Below are positions 1 through 8,017 of a DNA stretch of 64,000 nucleotides, in pieces. The notes beneath the pieces were generated by a model. It saw nothing but the letters and a program-made list of their open reading frames with translations, did no database searches and was not told where the DNA came from. Location of the stretch: the NCBI GenBank assembly GCA_020832565.1, contig JAFIEI010000002.1, positions 62,001-126,000 of the forward strand. The letters run 5' to 3'. The position numbers were made by a program, and so were the translations under genes. The stretch is from Salinarimonas sp. GTDB taxonomy: Bacteria; Pseudomonadota; Alphaproteobacteria; Rhizobiales; Beijerinckiaceae. Every line of letters begins with the position of its first letter. Positions within the stretch are counted from its first letter, which is position 1.

Positions 1-1
1 G

Positions 2-1252
2 GATATCGTCGTGGTGCTGGCCATGATCACGCTCTCGACGATCGGCGTCGGCGTGGGCGGATCGGCGGCGGGGCTGGGGATCGGCGGCGTGCTCGGCGCG
101 GGCCTGCTGCTCGTGGGTGCCGTCGCGCTGTTCATCCGCTACATCGCCGAACCGCTGATGAGCCGGATCGCGCGCATGCCGGAATTGCTCGTCACCTTCG
201 CCATTGCCTGGGCGGTGCTGTTTGCCGCAATCTGCGACTGGATCGGCCTCGGCAAGGAACTCGGCGGCCTGCTCGCCGGCGTTTCGCTCGCCACCACCTC
301 CTACCGCGAAGCCATCGCCTCGCGGCTGTCGAGCATGCGCGACTTCCTTCTGCTTTTCTTCTTCATCAGTCTCGGCATGGGGCTCAGCCTGAGCGCGCTC
401 GGCGACCAGATCCCGGCAGCGGTGGTGCTCTCGCTCTTCGTGCTGATCGGCAACCCGCTGATCGTGATGGCGATCATGGGTTATATGGGCTACCGCAAGC
501 GCACAGGCGTGATGGCTGGCGTGACCGTGGCGCAGATCAGCGAATTCTCGCTGATTTTCATGGCCATGGGCGTGACGATCGGCCATGTCTTCGACGAGGC
601 GGTCGGGCTGGTCACGCTGGTCGGGCTCGTGACCATCACGCTCTCGACCTACATGATCCTCTACGCCCAGACGATCTATGGCTGGATCGAGCCCTGGATC
701 GGCATGTTCGAGCGCTCCGATCCGCATCGCGAGGATCAGAGCGAACCCGTCAAGAGCGCGGATTACGATATCGTCCTGTTCGGGCTCGGTCGCTACGGCA
801 CGCAATTGTCACATGTCATGCGTGATGCCGGGGCAAAGGTGCTCGGCGTCGATTTCGACCCGGAAGCCGTGGCCAGATGGCGCAAGAGCGGCCTTGCGGG
901 GCTCTATGGCGATGCCGCCGATCCGGAATTCGTGATCAGCCTGCCGCTGTCGAAAGCGCGCTGGCTGATCATCGCCACCCCGCATATCGGCCCCTCCGTC
1001 ACGCATGAAGATGCGCGGCTGATCCTGATGGAGGAGGCGCGCAAGGCGGGCTTTGCCGGCAAGGTCGCTATACGCGGACACGGCGCCGAGGACAGGGCCA
1101 TGCTCGAGAAAGCCGGCGCCGATCTCGTGCTCGACCCCTTCGCCGATGCCGCCGTGCGCGCCGGCGAGATCGTCGGCTTCTGCAGCGAGGAAGTCCGCCA
1201 GGGCGGCGAGGTCAAAAGTGGGGAGATCAAAGCGAGCGAGCTTCCTGCCTGA
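2..1252 (+). CDS. Monovalent cation:proton antiporter (CPA2/Kef type) with TrkA-N domain, 5' partial
   Basis: This is the 3' part of a membrane antiporter; the reading frame is already open at base 2, so the real start lies outside the window. The visible 416 residues begin in the hydrophobic transport domain, with several membrane segments up to about residue 225. A cytoplasmic Rossmann TrkA-N (RCK) domain follows, recognised by DIVLFGLGRYG near residue 256 and an acidic residue ending the second strand (VLGVDFD). Kef-type and related CPA2 proteins exchange K+ or Na+ for H+ and are gated by the nucleotide bound to this domain. The C-terminal tail is short and charged. Cation specificity cannot be told from the sequence. 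It is followed by ureD on the same strand after 87 bases, with no sign of a functional link. Confidence 0.85.
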   Translation, partial: DIVVVLAMITLSTIGVGVGGSAAGLGIGGVLGAGLLLVGAVALFIRYIAEPLMSRIARMPELLVTFAIAWAVLFAAICDWIGLGKELGGLLAGVSLATTSYREAIASRLSSMRDFLLLFFFISLGMGLSLSALGDQIPAAVVLSLFVLIGNPLIVMAIMGYMGYRKRTGVMAGVTVAQISEFSLIFMAMGVTIGHVFDEAVGLVTLVGLVTITLSTYMILYAQTIYGWIEPWIGMFERSDPHREDQSEPVKSADYDIVLFGLGRYGTQLSHVMRDAGAKVLGVDFDPEAVARWRKSGLAGLYGDAADPEFVISLPLSKARWLIIATPHIGPSVTHEDARLILMEEARKAGFAGKVAIRGHGAEDRAMLEKAGADLVLDPFADAAVRAGEIVGFCSEEVRQGGEVKSGEIKASELPA

Positions 1253-1339
1253 TCTGCGGGCGTTTCGCCTTCATTTTGAGCAGCACTGCCGGCAAAACGC
1301 AGTTGCCGGGCGGGTGACGTAGCGCAATGCTCACACACC

Positions 1340-2176
1340 ATGCTGATGACCCGTCCGCCCCCCTCCCCGCGCCTGCCGCGCATGATCCGCGCCGATGGCG
1401 GCGTGCGTCTTGCAATCAGCGCCGATCCCCGCCGGGGCGGCGTGCCGATGCGCATTGCCGAAAGCGGCGGCTACCGGGTGCGCTTCCCGCGCGGGCGCAT
1501 CTGTGAGGGCGTGTTCATCAATACCGGCGGCGGCATGACCGGCGGCGACAGGCTCGCGCTTGATGTGTCACTCGATGCCGGTGCCGCAGCGACGCTGACC
1601 ACGCAGGCGGCGGAGAAGATCTATCGCAGCGATCGCGACGACACGGAAATCACCGTTGCCCTCGATCTCGCCCCCGGCGCCGCCCTCGCCTGGCTGCCGC
1701 AGGAGCAGATCCTGTTCAATGAGGCGCGACTGCGCCGGCGTTTCGAGGTGGATATGGCGGCGGATGCGCGGCTGATCCTGCTCGAATCGACGATCTTCGG
1801 GCGCACCGCCATGGGCGAGACGGTCACAAACGGGCGCTTTCGCGATTCCTGGCGGGTGCGCCGGGCGGGCAGGCTGATCTTCGCCGAGGAAGTCCGGCTG
1901 GAAGATTCCATCGCGCAGACCCTTGCGCGCGGGACTGTCGCCGGCGGTGCCCATGCTTTTGCCACCTGCCTGATCGTCGCCCCGGATGCCGAGGCGCGGC
2001 TTGAGGAAGCGCGCACATATCTCGCCGATGCGCCCTGCCCTTGCGGCGTGAGCGCGCTCGACGGCTATCTCGTGGCACGCTTTCTTGGCCATGACGCGCA
2101 GGCCCTGCGCGGGGCGCTGATCCGTTTCGTCGAAGCCATGCGCGCTCACGCCATGCCGCGCAGCTGGATGATCTGA
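1340..2176 (+). CDS. ureD: Urease accessory protein UreD
   Basis: UreD (278 residues, a normal length) is the scaffold that, with UreF and UreG, delivers nickel to the urease active site in the cytoplasm. It is recognised by the family segment INTGGGMTGGDRL near residue 56, the following TTQAAEKIYRS and the repeat-like beta-rich layout. The ATG at 1340 has no strong ribosome site; an in-frame ATG lies two codons later. The gene is 15 bases upstream of the fused urease gamma/beta gene, the usual ureDAB order. The oddity is that ureC, ureE, ureF and ureG do not follow, so this protein would need partners encoded elsewhere to be useful. Confidence 0.93.
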   Translation: MLMTRPPPSPRLPRMIRADGGVRLAISADPRRGGVPMRIAESGGYRVRFPRGRICEGVFINTGGGMTGGDRLALDVSLDAGAAATLTTQAAEKIYRSDRDDTEITVALDLAPGAALAWLPQEQILFNEARLRRRFEVDMAADARLILLESTIFGRTAMGETVTNGRFRDSWRVRRAGRLIFAEEVRLEDSIAQTLARGTVAGGAHAFATCLIVAPDAEARLEEARTYLADAPCPCGVSALDGYLVARFLGHDAQALRGALIRFVEAMRAHAMPRSWMI

Positions 2177-2191
2177 GGGGAGAACGGGACG

Positions 2192-2812
2192 ATGCAATTG
2201 TCACCGCGCGAGAAAGACAAGCTCCTTGTGGCCACAGCCGCCATGGTGGCGCGCCGCCGGCTGGAGCGGGGGGTGAAGCTGAATTACCCCGAGGCGATCG
2301 CATTGATCACCGATTACGTGGTCGAGGGCGCGCGCGACGGGCGTTCGGTCGCCGATCTGATGGAAGCAGGCGCCCATGTGATCAGCGCCGATCAGGTGAT
2401 GGACGGCATTGCCGAGATGATCCACGACGTGCAGGTGGAGGCGACCTTCCCCGATGGCACGAAGCTCGTCACCGTGCATGATCCGATCAGGGGTGCCACG
2501 GGCGCCCTCACCCCCGGCGAAATCATGCCGCAGGAGGGCGAGATCGAGCTCAATGCCGGACGCGAGACCGTAACGCTCAGCGTCGCCAATAAGGGCGACC
2601 GCCCGATCCAGGTCGGCTCGCATTATCATTTCTTCGAGACCAATCCCGGCCTCTCCTTCGAGCGCGACAAGGCACGCGGCATGCGCCTCGACATTCCCGC
2701 CGGCTCCGCCGTGCGTTTCGAGCCGGGCCAGACCCGCGAGGTGACGCTGATCCCCGTCGCGGGCGACCGCAAGATCTACGGCTTCCGCCAGGAGGTGATG
2801 GGCGACCTGTGA
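2192..2812 (+). CDS. ureAB: Urease subunit gamma/beta fusion (UreA-UreB)
   Basis: This encodes the two small structural subunits of urease as one chain of 206 residues. Residues 1-100 are UreA (gamma): [14 protein letters not shown], then [14 protein letters not shown], and the RSVADLM segment. Residues about 105-206 are UreB (beta): [34 protein letters not shown] and a C-terminal [11 protein letters not shown]. Fused gamma/beta chains are known, for example in Helicobacter and some other bacteria. Start choice is supported by GGGGAG upstream of the ATG at 2192. The catalytic alpha subunit, which carries the nickel ligands, is expected next but is absent: the next gene is an unrelated SDR. 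On its own this chain cannot hydrolyse urea. Confidence 0.95.
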   Translation: MQLSPREKDKLLVATAAMVARRRLERGVKLNYPEAIALITDYVVEGARDGRSVADLMEAGAHVISADQVMDGIAEMIHDVQVEATFPDGTKLVTVHDPIRGATGALTPGEIMPQEGEIELNAGRETVTLSVANKGDRPIQVGSHYHFFETNPGLSFERDKARGMRLDIPAGSAVRFEPGQTREVTLIPVAGDRKIYGFRQEVMGDL

Positions 2813-2884
2813 TCCCTCGACCGGCGCCGATGCCAAAGCCGCCTCGTCGCCTTGCGCCCTTGACCATGGGGCAACGTGCGTCAA

Positions 2885-2920
2885 CTCTGCCGTAACGAAT
2901 GACGGATGGAAACGGCAGAG
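2885..2920. repeat. Inverted repeat between ureAB and the SDR gene
   Basis: CTCTGCCGT (2885-2893) and its complement ACGGCAGAG (2912-2920) enclose an 18-base loop. It ends nine bases before the SDR start codon and covers the alternative ATG at 2899. There is no T-run, so it is more likely an operator or an RNA fold near the ribosome site than a terminator. This is inference. Confidence 0.4.
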
Positions 2921-2928
2921 AGGGCGGC

Positions 2929-3690
2929 ATGGATCTCGGCGCGCGGCTTGCGGGCAAGCATATTCTGATCACGGGTGCATCGAGCGGGCTCGGCGCGCAT
3001 TTCGCCACGCTCTGCGCGCGCCACGGCGCCCGGGTCACGGTGGGAGCGCGGCGCAAGGAGAAGCTCGACAGCCTGGTGGCCGAGCTCGAATCCGCCGGGG
3101 CAGCTTCCGCCCGGGCGATCTCCCTCGACGTCACCGACGAGGCTTCCGTCAAGGCCTGTTTCGACAGCCTTGATGCGCCCCTCGACACGCTCGTCAACAA
3201 TGCCGGCATCGCGCTCTCCTCCATGGCGATCGACACGCCGCTTGCCGATTTCGACGCGGTCATGGCCACCAATGTGCGCGGCGTCTTCGCCATGGCGCAG
3301 GAGGCGGGGCAGCGCTGGCGCGACGCGAAGCAACCGGGCAATATCGTCAACATCGCCTCGATTCTCGGCCAGCGCGTCGCCGGCGGGGTGACGCCCTATG
3401 CGATCTCGAAAGCAGCCGTGAAGCAAGCGACGCATGCGCTCGCGCTCGAATGGGCGCGCTTCGGCATCCGCGTCAACGCGCTGGCACCCGGCTATATCGA
3501 GACCGAGATCAACGCCGAATTCTTCGCCACGCCGCCGGGCGAGGCGATGATCAAGCGCATACCGATGCGTCGCCTCGGCAAGCCCGAGGATCTCGACGCC
3601 GCCTTTCTTCTGCTCGCCACCGATGCCTCGCCCTGGATGACGGGGACCTACCTCCCCGTCGATGGCGGGCATCTTTGTTCGGGCCTGTGA
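2929..3690 (+). CDS. SDR family NAD(P)-dependent oxidoreductase
   Basis: A classical short-chain dehydrogenase of 253 residues. The nucleotide site TGASSGLG is at residues 15-22, NNAGIAL follows near residue 87, and the catalytic Tyr157 and Lys161 lie in YAISK with a serine upstream (IASILG). The C-terminal GTYLPVDGGHL is typical of FabG-like members. The ATG at 2929 is preferred over one at 2899 because GAGAGGGCGG stands just before it. The next gene, an acyl-CoA dehydrogenase, starts 20 bases later on the same strand, so the pair is probably co-transcribed and acts on an acyl-CoA or hydroxyacyl-CoA. The exact substrate is unknown. Confidence 0.88.
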   Translation: MDLGARLAGKHILITGASSGLGAHFATLCARHGARVTVGARRKEKLDSLVAELESAGAASARAISLDVTDEASVKACFDSLDAPLDTLVNNAGIALSSMAIDTPLADFDAVMATNVRGVFAMAQEAGQRWRDAKQPGNIVNIASILGQRVAGGVTPYAISKAAVKQATHALALEWARFGIRVNALAPGYIETEINAEFFATPPGEAMIKRIPMRRLGKPEDLDAAFLLLATDASPWMTGTYLPVDGGHLCSGL

Positions 3691-3710
3691 CTGATCAGGG
3701 AAACGCAACG

Positions 3711-4919
3711 ATGGACTTTCAGATTTCACCGCGGATCGAGGATTTCCGCGCCCGCATCGCCACTTTCGTCGAGCAGGAACTGATCCCGCTCGAAGCGCGC
3801 GAGGACAGCTACGACGATCACGAGAATATCCGCCTCGATCTCCTCGAGAAGATGCGCGAGAAGGCCCGCGCCCAGGGGCTGTGGTGCCTGCAACTGAAGC
3901 AGGAGACCGGCGGGCAGGGTCTCGGCAAGATGGGCATGGCGGTATGCTACGAGGCCATGAACCGCTCGATCTTCGGCCCCTGCGTGTTCAATTCCGCCGC
4001 CCCTGATGACGGCAACATGATGGTGCTGGAACAGGTCGGCACCGATTACCAGAAGGAGCGCTGGCTCCAGCCGATCGTGCAGGGGAAGGTCCGCTCCGCC
4101 TTCTCCATGACCGAGCCCCATCCCGGCGGCGGTTCCGACCCCTCGATGATCCGCACCCGCGCCGAGAAGCACGGCGATGTCTATCGCATCTACGGCCACA
4201 AATGGTTCATCACCGGCGCGGGCGTGGCCGATCATTTCATCCTGATGGCGCGCACCTCCGACGATCCGCGCTACGGCCTCACCGCCTTCCTGCATCACAA
4301 GGACGCGCCCGGCTGGGAGATCAAGCGCCGCATTCCGATCATGGGCCCCGAGGAGCATGGCGGGCATTGCGAGATCGAGTATGACGGGCTGGAGATCCCG
4401 GCCAAGGACGTCGTGATGGAAGAAGGCCAGGGCCTCAAGGTGACGCAGATCCGCCTCGGCCCGGCGCGGCTCACCCATTGCATGCGCTGGCTGGGCCTCG
4501 CCAAGCGCTGCGTCGAGATCGCGCGCGCCTATGCCGAGGATCGCGAGGGTTTCGGCATCAAGCTGAAGGATCGCGAGAGCGTGCAGTTGATGCTCGGCGG
4601 GCTCGCCATGAAGATCGAGATCGGCCGGCTGCTCGTGATGAAGGCCGCCTGGGCTCTCGATCAGGGCTCGTTTGCCCGCCAGGAAGTCTCGATGGCCAAG
4701 ATCCAGGTCGCGAACGTCCTGCACGAAGCCGCCGATATCGGCATCCAGATCAACGGGGCGCGCGGCTATTCCAAGGACACGGTGCTCGAATGGATCTACC
4801 GCTACGCCCGCCAGGCGCGGCTGGTGGACGGCGCCGACGAGGTGCACCGCATGGTGCTCAACCGCTTCCTCGACAAGGAAGGCACCGATTTCTGGCGCTG
4901 GCAGGTCGCCGATAGCTAA
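3711..4919 (+). CDS. Acyl-CoA dehydrogenase family protein
   Basis: An FAD enzyme of 402 residues that introduces a double bond alpha-beta in an acyl-CoA. Recognisable parts are the helical N-terminal domain, AFSMTEPHPGGGSDPSMI near residue 130 (the usual flavin-contact region), KWFITGAGVADHFILMART, and a C-terminal helical domain with QINGARGYSKDTVLEW and RLVDGADEVHRMV. The ATG at 3711 lies 20 bases after the SDR stop and is followed at once by the family-like N-terminus; a frame open further upstream overlaps the SDR and is not coding. Substrate chain cannot be read. Together with the SDR it may form part of a short degradation pathway. Confidence 0.92.
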   Translation: MDFQISPRIEDFRARIATFVEQELIPLEAREDSYDDHENIRLDLLEKMREKARAQGLWCLQLKQETGGQGLGKMGMAVCYEAMNRSIFGPCVFNSAAPDDGNMMVLEQVGTDYQKERWLQPIVQGKVRSAFSMTEPHPGGGSDPSMIRTRAEKHGDVYRIYGHKWFITGAGVADHFILMARTSDDPRYGLTAFLHHKDAPGWEIKRRIPIMGPEEHGGHCEIEYDGLEIPAKDVVMEEGQGLKVTQIRLGPARLTHCMRWLGLAKRCVEIARAYAEDREGFGIKLKDRESVQLMLGGLAMKIEIGRLLVMKAAWALDQGSFARQEVSMAKIQVANVLHEAADIGIQINGARGYSKDTVLEWIYRYARQARLVDGADEVHRMVLNRFLDKEGTDFWRWQVADS

Positions 4920-4920
4920 C

Positions 4921-4960
4921 GCATCATTCCGTCAGGTGGATACCGGCTGACGGATAAAAT
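4921..4960 (-). repeat. Palindromic intergenic repeat, copy C (opposite orientation)
   Basis: Read on the minus strand this is TCCGTCAGCCGGTATCCACC followed by TGACGGAATGATGC. It differs at only a few bases from the two tandem copies at 6833-6960. It folds through CCGTCAG/CTGACGG. It lies between the stop of the acyl-CoA dehydrogenase and the end of the cysW region. Confidence 0.75.
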
Positions 4961-4977
4961 AACTCGCAAAACAATAA

Positions 4978-5023
4978 CTTAGAGCACCCGGCCTGACTTC
5001 GTCAGGTCGGAAAGTGCTCTAAG
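4978..5023. terminator. Nested hairpin between convergent acyl-CoA dehydrogenase and cysW
   Basis: The outer arms CTTAGAGCAC (4978-4987) and GTGCTCTAAG (5014-5023) are perfectly complementary. Inside, CCTGAC (4992-4997) pairs with GTCAGG (5001-5006). The position between two converging genes suggests a bidirectional terminator, although there is no long T-run; it may also be a repeat element. Confidence 0.5.
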
Positions 5024-5046
5024 TTCGTTCAGGCCGGCGCGCCCGC

Positions 5047-5904
5047 TCAGGCATGGGCGCGCTGGTCTCCGAGCCGGTACTCGATCGCGACCTTGGCAAA
5101 GAGCGCGATGATGGCGATCAGGGTCAGCGTGGAGGCGGCGGCGAAGGCGCCGACGGTGTTGTAGTCGTGATAGAGCAGCTCCACCTGCAGCGGCAGGGTG
5201 TTGGTCTGTCCCCGGATATTGCCCGAGACGACCGAGACCGCACCGAATTCGCCGATGGCCCGGGCCGAGCACAGAACCGCGCCGTAGAGCAGCGCCCAGC
5301 GGATATTGGGCAGGGTCACCCGCGCGAAGATCTGCCAGCCGCTTGCGCCGAGCGTCACGGCCGCCTCCTCCTGCTCGCTGCCCTGGACCTGCATGAGTGG
5401 TACGAGCTCGCGCACCACGAAGGGGCTGGTCACGAAGAGCGTGACGAGGACGATCCCCGGCAGCGCGAACATGATCCGCAATTCCATCCCGATCAGCCAC
5501 GGCCCGAGCAGGCCCTGAGCCCCGTAGAGCAGGATATAGGTAACGCCCGCGACGATGGGTGAGATCGAGAACGGGATCTCGATCAGCGTCAGCAGCAGTT
5601 TCTTGCCGCGAAAGTCGAATTTCGTGATCGCCCATGCAGCGGCGATGCCGAAGGCGATATTGACCGGTACGACGATCACCGTGACGAGGATCGTCAGGTA
5701 GATCGCATGCAGCGTATCCGGCGCGAGGATATTCGCCATGTAGACGTCAACCCCGTGCGAGAAGGCCTGGGCGAAGATGACGGCGAGCGGCGTCACGATG
5801 AAGAGCGCCGTCGAGATGATGCCGAGCCCGATCAGCAGGCGCGGAACCAGCGCACGCGGGATATGGTGCGCATCAGCCGGGGCAGTGGAAGTCGTGCCGA
5901 TCAT
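5047..5904 (-). CDS. cysW: Sulfate/thiosulfate ABC transporter permease CysW
   Basis: One of the two inner-membrane permeases of the sulfate importer, 285 residues. It has about six membrane segments and the permease-ATPase contact loop with EEAAVTLGASGWQIFARVTLPNI, the EAA motif of binding-protein-dependent permeases, near residues 180-200. SARAIGEFGAVSVVSG is typical of CysW. Its start codon overlaps the cysT stop (ATGA at 5901-5904), so translation is coupled and the two subunits are probably made one to one. It is the last gene of the cysA-sbp-cysT-cysW operon. Confidence 0.94.
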   Translation of the reverse strand: MIGTTSTAPADAHHIPRALVPRLLIGLGIISTALFIVTPLAVIFAQAFSHGVDVYMANILAPDTLHAIYLTILVTVIVVPVNIAFGIAAAWAITKFDFRGKKLLLTLIEIPFSISPIVAGVTYILLYGAQGLLGPWLIGMELRIMFALPGIVLVTLFVTSPFVVRELVPLMQVQGSEQEEAAVTLGASGWQIFARVTLPNIRWALLYGAVLCSARAIGEFGAVSVVSGNIRGQTNTLPLQVELLYHDYNTVGAFAAASTLTLIAIIALFAKVAIEYRLGDQRAHA

Positions 5905-6770
5905 GCGCTGCGGACCTTGTAACGGAGGAGACGGGCCTGGACGATGTTGGTGGCGAGCAGGATCACGAAGGCCGAGAGCAGCAACACGGCAGCTATGGCC
6001 GAGGCTGCCGGATAATCGAATTCCTCCAGCCGGATATAGACGAGCAGCGCCGCGATTTCGGTCTGGAAGGGGATATTGCCAGCGATGAAGACCACGGCGC
6101 CGAACTCGCCCAGGGAGCGTGCGAAGGCGAGCGCGCAGCCGCTGAGATAGGCGGGGAAGATCACCGGGAAGACCACGCGGCGGAAGATCGTGAAAGGATA
6201 GGCGCCGAGCGTCGCCGAGGCCTGTTCGATCTGCGGATCGAGATCCTCAAGCACCGGCTGCACAGTGCGCACCACGAAGGGCACGCTGGTGAACGCCATG
6301 GCGAGCGCCACGCCGAAAATAGTATAGACGATTTTGATACCAGCCGGCTCCAGCACGGTTCCGAACCAGCCGTTGGAGGCATAGAGCGCCGTCAGGGCGA
6401 GACCGGCGACGGCGGTCGGCAGGGCGAAGGGAATGTCCATCAGCGCGTCGAGCAGCCGGCGCCCGGGAAAGCGGTAGCGCACCAGGATCCAGGCCATCAG
6501 CAGGCCGTAGAAGGCGTTGATCACGGTGGCGATGGCCGCGGCTGCGAAGGTGATCTGGAACGCAGCCACGGCGCGCGGCGAGGAAATAATCTGCCAGAAC
6601 CGCGCGGGGCCCACCTCACCGGCCTTGAGGAGCAGCGCGGCGAGGGGCAGCAGCACGATGATCCCGAGATAGAGCATCGTGCAGCCCATCGTCAGACCGA
6701 AGCCCGGCAGGACCCGCTTCGCGCGGACGGGCGGTGCGCCGATCGAGGGTGCAAGGCTTGCGGCCGACAT
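5901..6770 (-). CDS. cysT: Sulfate/thiosulfate ABC transporter permease CysT (CysU)
   Basis: The partner permease of CysW, 289 residues with about six membrane spans. Visible family segments are VLPGFGLTMGCTMLYLGIIV at the N-terminus, FALPTAVAGLALTALYA, the EAA loop (EQASATLGAYPFTIFRRVVFP) near residue 180, and SLGEFGAVVFIAGN. It is separated from the upstream binding-protein gene by 191 bases containing three palindromic elements, unlike the tight spacing elsewhere in the operon. That gap may set different mRNA levels for the binding protein and the permeases. The start at 6770 gives the normal length for the family. Confidence 0.94.
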   Translation of the reverse strand: MSAASLAPSIGAPPVRAKRVLPGFGLTMGCTMLYLGIIVLLPLAALLLKAGEVGPARFWQIISSPRAVAAFQITFAAAAIATVINAFYGLLMAWILVRYRFPGRRLLDALMDIPFALPTAVAGLALTALYASNGWFGTVLEPAGIKIVYTIFGVALAMAFTSVPFVVRTVQPVLEDLDPQIEQASATLGAYPFTIFRRVVFPVIFPAYLSGCALAFARSLGEFGAVVFIAGNIPFQTEIAALLVYIRLEEFDYPAASAIAAVLLLSAFVILLATNIVQARLLRYKVRSA

Positions 6771-6793
6771 GGTGATGATCTCTCGCTTTGTGG

Positions 6794-6827
6794 AGCGCTA
6801 TCCGATCTGACAGAATCGGATGGCGCT
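6794..6827. repeat. Palindrome upstream of cysT
   Basis: AGCGCTATCCGAT (6794-6806) pairs with ATCGGATGGCGCT (6815-6827) with a single T/G wobble and an 8-base loop. It lies 24 bases before the cysT start on the minus strand, next to two further palindromic repeats. It could stall nucleases or affect cysT translation. Confidence 0.6.
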
Positions 6828-6832
6828 TTCGG

Positions 6833-6896
6833 TCTTTGTCTTGACGCGTCATCTTATCCGCCAGGCGGTATTCACCTGGCGGAATGATGCTCCGAA
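6833..6896 (+). repeat. 64-bp palindromic intergenic repeat, copy A
   Basis: First of two head-to-tail 64-base units; both start TCTTTGTCTTGACG. Inside is the perfect stem CCGCCAGG/CCTGGCGG, with outer arms that pair as GCGTCAT/ATGATGC with one wobble. It lies in the sbp-cysT gap. Confidence 0.75.
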
Positions 6897-6960
6897 TCTT
6901 TGTCTTGACGCATCATTCTATCCGCCAGCCGGTATCCACCTGGCGGAATGATGCTCTGGC
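6897..6960 (+). repeat. 64-bp palindromic intergenic repeat, copy B
   Basis: Second tandem unit, differing from copy A at roughly ten bases. The outer arms GCATCATTC and GAATGATGC are perfect and enclose a CGCCAG/CTGGCG stem. It stops one base before the end of the sbp coding region, so it falls in the 3' tail of the sbp message. Confidence 0.75.
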
Positions 6961-6961
6961 A

Positions 6962-7993
6962 TCAGCGGTTGACGAAGATCTGGTCGAGGGTCGCGCCGTC
7001 GGCGAAATGCTCCTCGGTCGCCTGCGCCCAGCCGCCGAAGACCTCATCGACCTCGATCAGGCGAACCTCGGGGAACTGGTCGGCGAAGCGGGCCTGAACC
7101 TCGGGATGATGCACGCGATAGGCATATTCCGCGAGGATCGTCTGGCCCGCCTCACCGTAGAGAAAATCGAGATAAGCCGTGGCGACGTCGCGGGTGCCCC
7201 GGCGATCGACCACCTCGTCGACGAGGCTGACCGGGAACTCGGCGCGCACGCTCAGCGAGGGCACGACGATTTCGAAACCCTGATCGCCGTATTCGCGGGC
7301 GATGTTGTTCACCTCCGCCTCGAAGGTGATCAGCACGTCGCCGATGCCGCGCTCGACGAAGGTCGTCGTCGCCGCGCGTCCCCCGGTATCGAAAACGGGC
7401 ACGTTGGCGAGCAGATTGCCGACGAATTCCCGCGCAGCTTCTTCGTCGCCGTCATGCGCTTCCAGCGCATAGGCATAGGCCGCGAGATAGGTGTAGCGGG
7501 CATTGCCGGAGGTCTTCGGATTGGGGAAGACCGGCTGCACGCCCTCGCGCACCAGATCGCTCCAGTCGCGGATATCCTTAGGATTGCCGGGGCGCACGAG
7601 GAAAGCGGGCAGCGAATAGTAAGGCGAGGCGTTGTTGGGCAGACGCTCCTGCCAATCGCCGGGGATCAGGTTGCCGCGATCATGCAGGACCTGCACGTCG
7701 GTGACCTGGTTGAAGGTGACGACATCCGCCTGCAGACCTTCCAGGATCGCGCGGGCCTGGCGCGACGAGCCCCCATGCGACTGGTCGATATTCACCTCCG
7801 CGCCGGTCTCTTCCTTCCAATGCGCGGCGAAGACCGGGTTGATATGCGCAAACAGTTCACGGGCAATATCATAGGAAACATTGAGGATTTCAGCCGATTC
7901 CTGGGCGACAGCAGGCTTTGCGGCAAAAGGCGTGGCGGCGAAGGGCGCGGCGGCGAGCAACAGCGCAGCCGCAGCGGCGAGAGAACGTTTCAT
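6962..7993 (-). CDS. sbp: Sulfate ABC transporter periplasmic substrate-binding protein
   Basis: A 343-residue periplasmic protein that captures sulfate (or thiosulfate) for CysTW/CysA. A signal peptide spans residues 1-30, with likely cleavage at AVA-QE. The mature part starts LNVSYDIARELFAHINPVF, and the anion-binding loops DQSHGGSSRQARA and NPKTSGNARYTYLAAY are those of the Sbp/CysP family. The full-length ending YRVHHPEVQARFADQFPEV is also typical. It follows cysA by 24 bases and is separated from cysT by repeats. Whether it prefers sulfate or thiosulfate cannot be decided here; Sbp and CysP are close relatives. Confidence 0.93.
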   Translation of the reverse strand: MKRSLAAAAALLLAAAPFAATPFAAKPAVAQESAEILNVSYDIARELFAHINPVFAAHWKEETGAEVNIDQSHGGSSRQARAILEGLQADVVTFNQVTDVQVLHDRGNLIPGDWQERLPNNASPYYSLPAFLVRPGNPKDIRDWSDLVREGVQPVFPNPKTSGNARYTYLAAYAYALEAHDGDEEAAREFVGNLLANVPVFDTGGRAATTTFVERGIGDVLITFEAEVNNIAREYGDQGFEIVVPSLSVRAEFPVSLVDEVVDRRGTRDVATAYLDFLYGEAGQTILAEYAYRVHHPEVQARFADQFPEVRLIEVDEVFGGWAQATEEHFADGATLDQIFVNR

Positions 7994-8017
7994 CGAAAAA
8001 TCACTCCGGGTTCTTGG

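Noticed and set aside
3450-3710. N-terminal extension of the acyl-CoA dehydrogenase frame
   Set aside because: It overlaps the SDR gene in another frame; the family N-terminus begins at the ATG at 3711.
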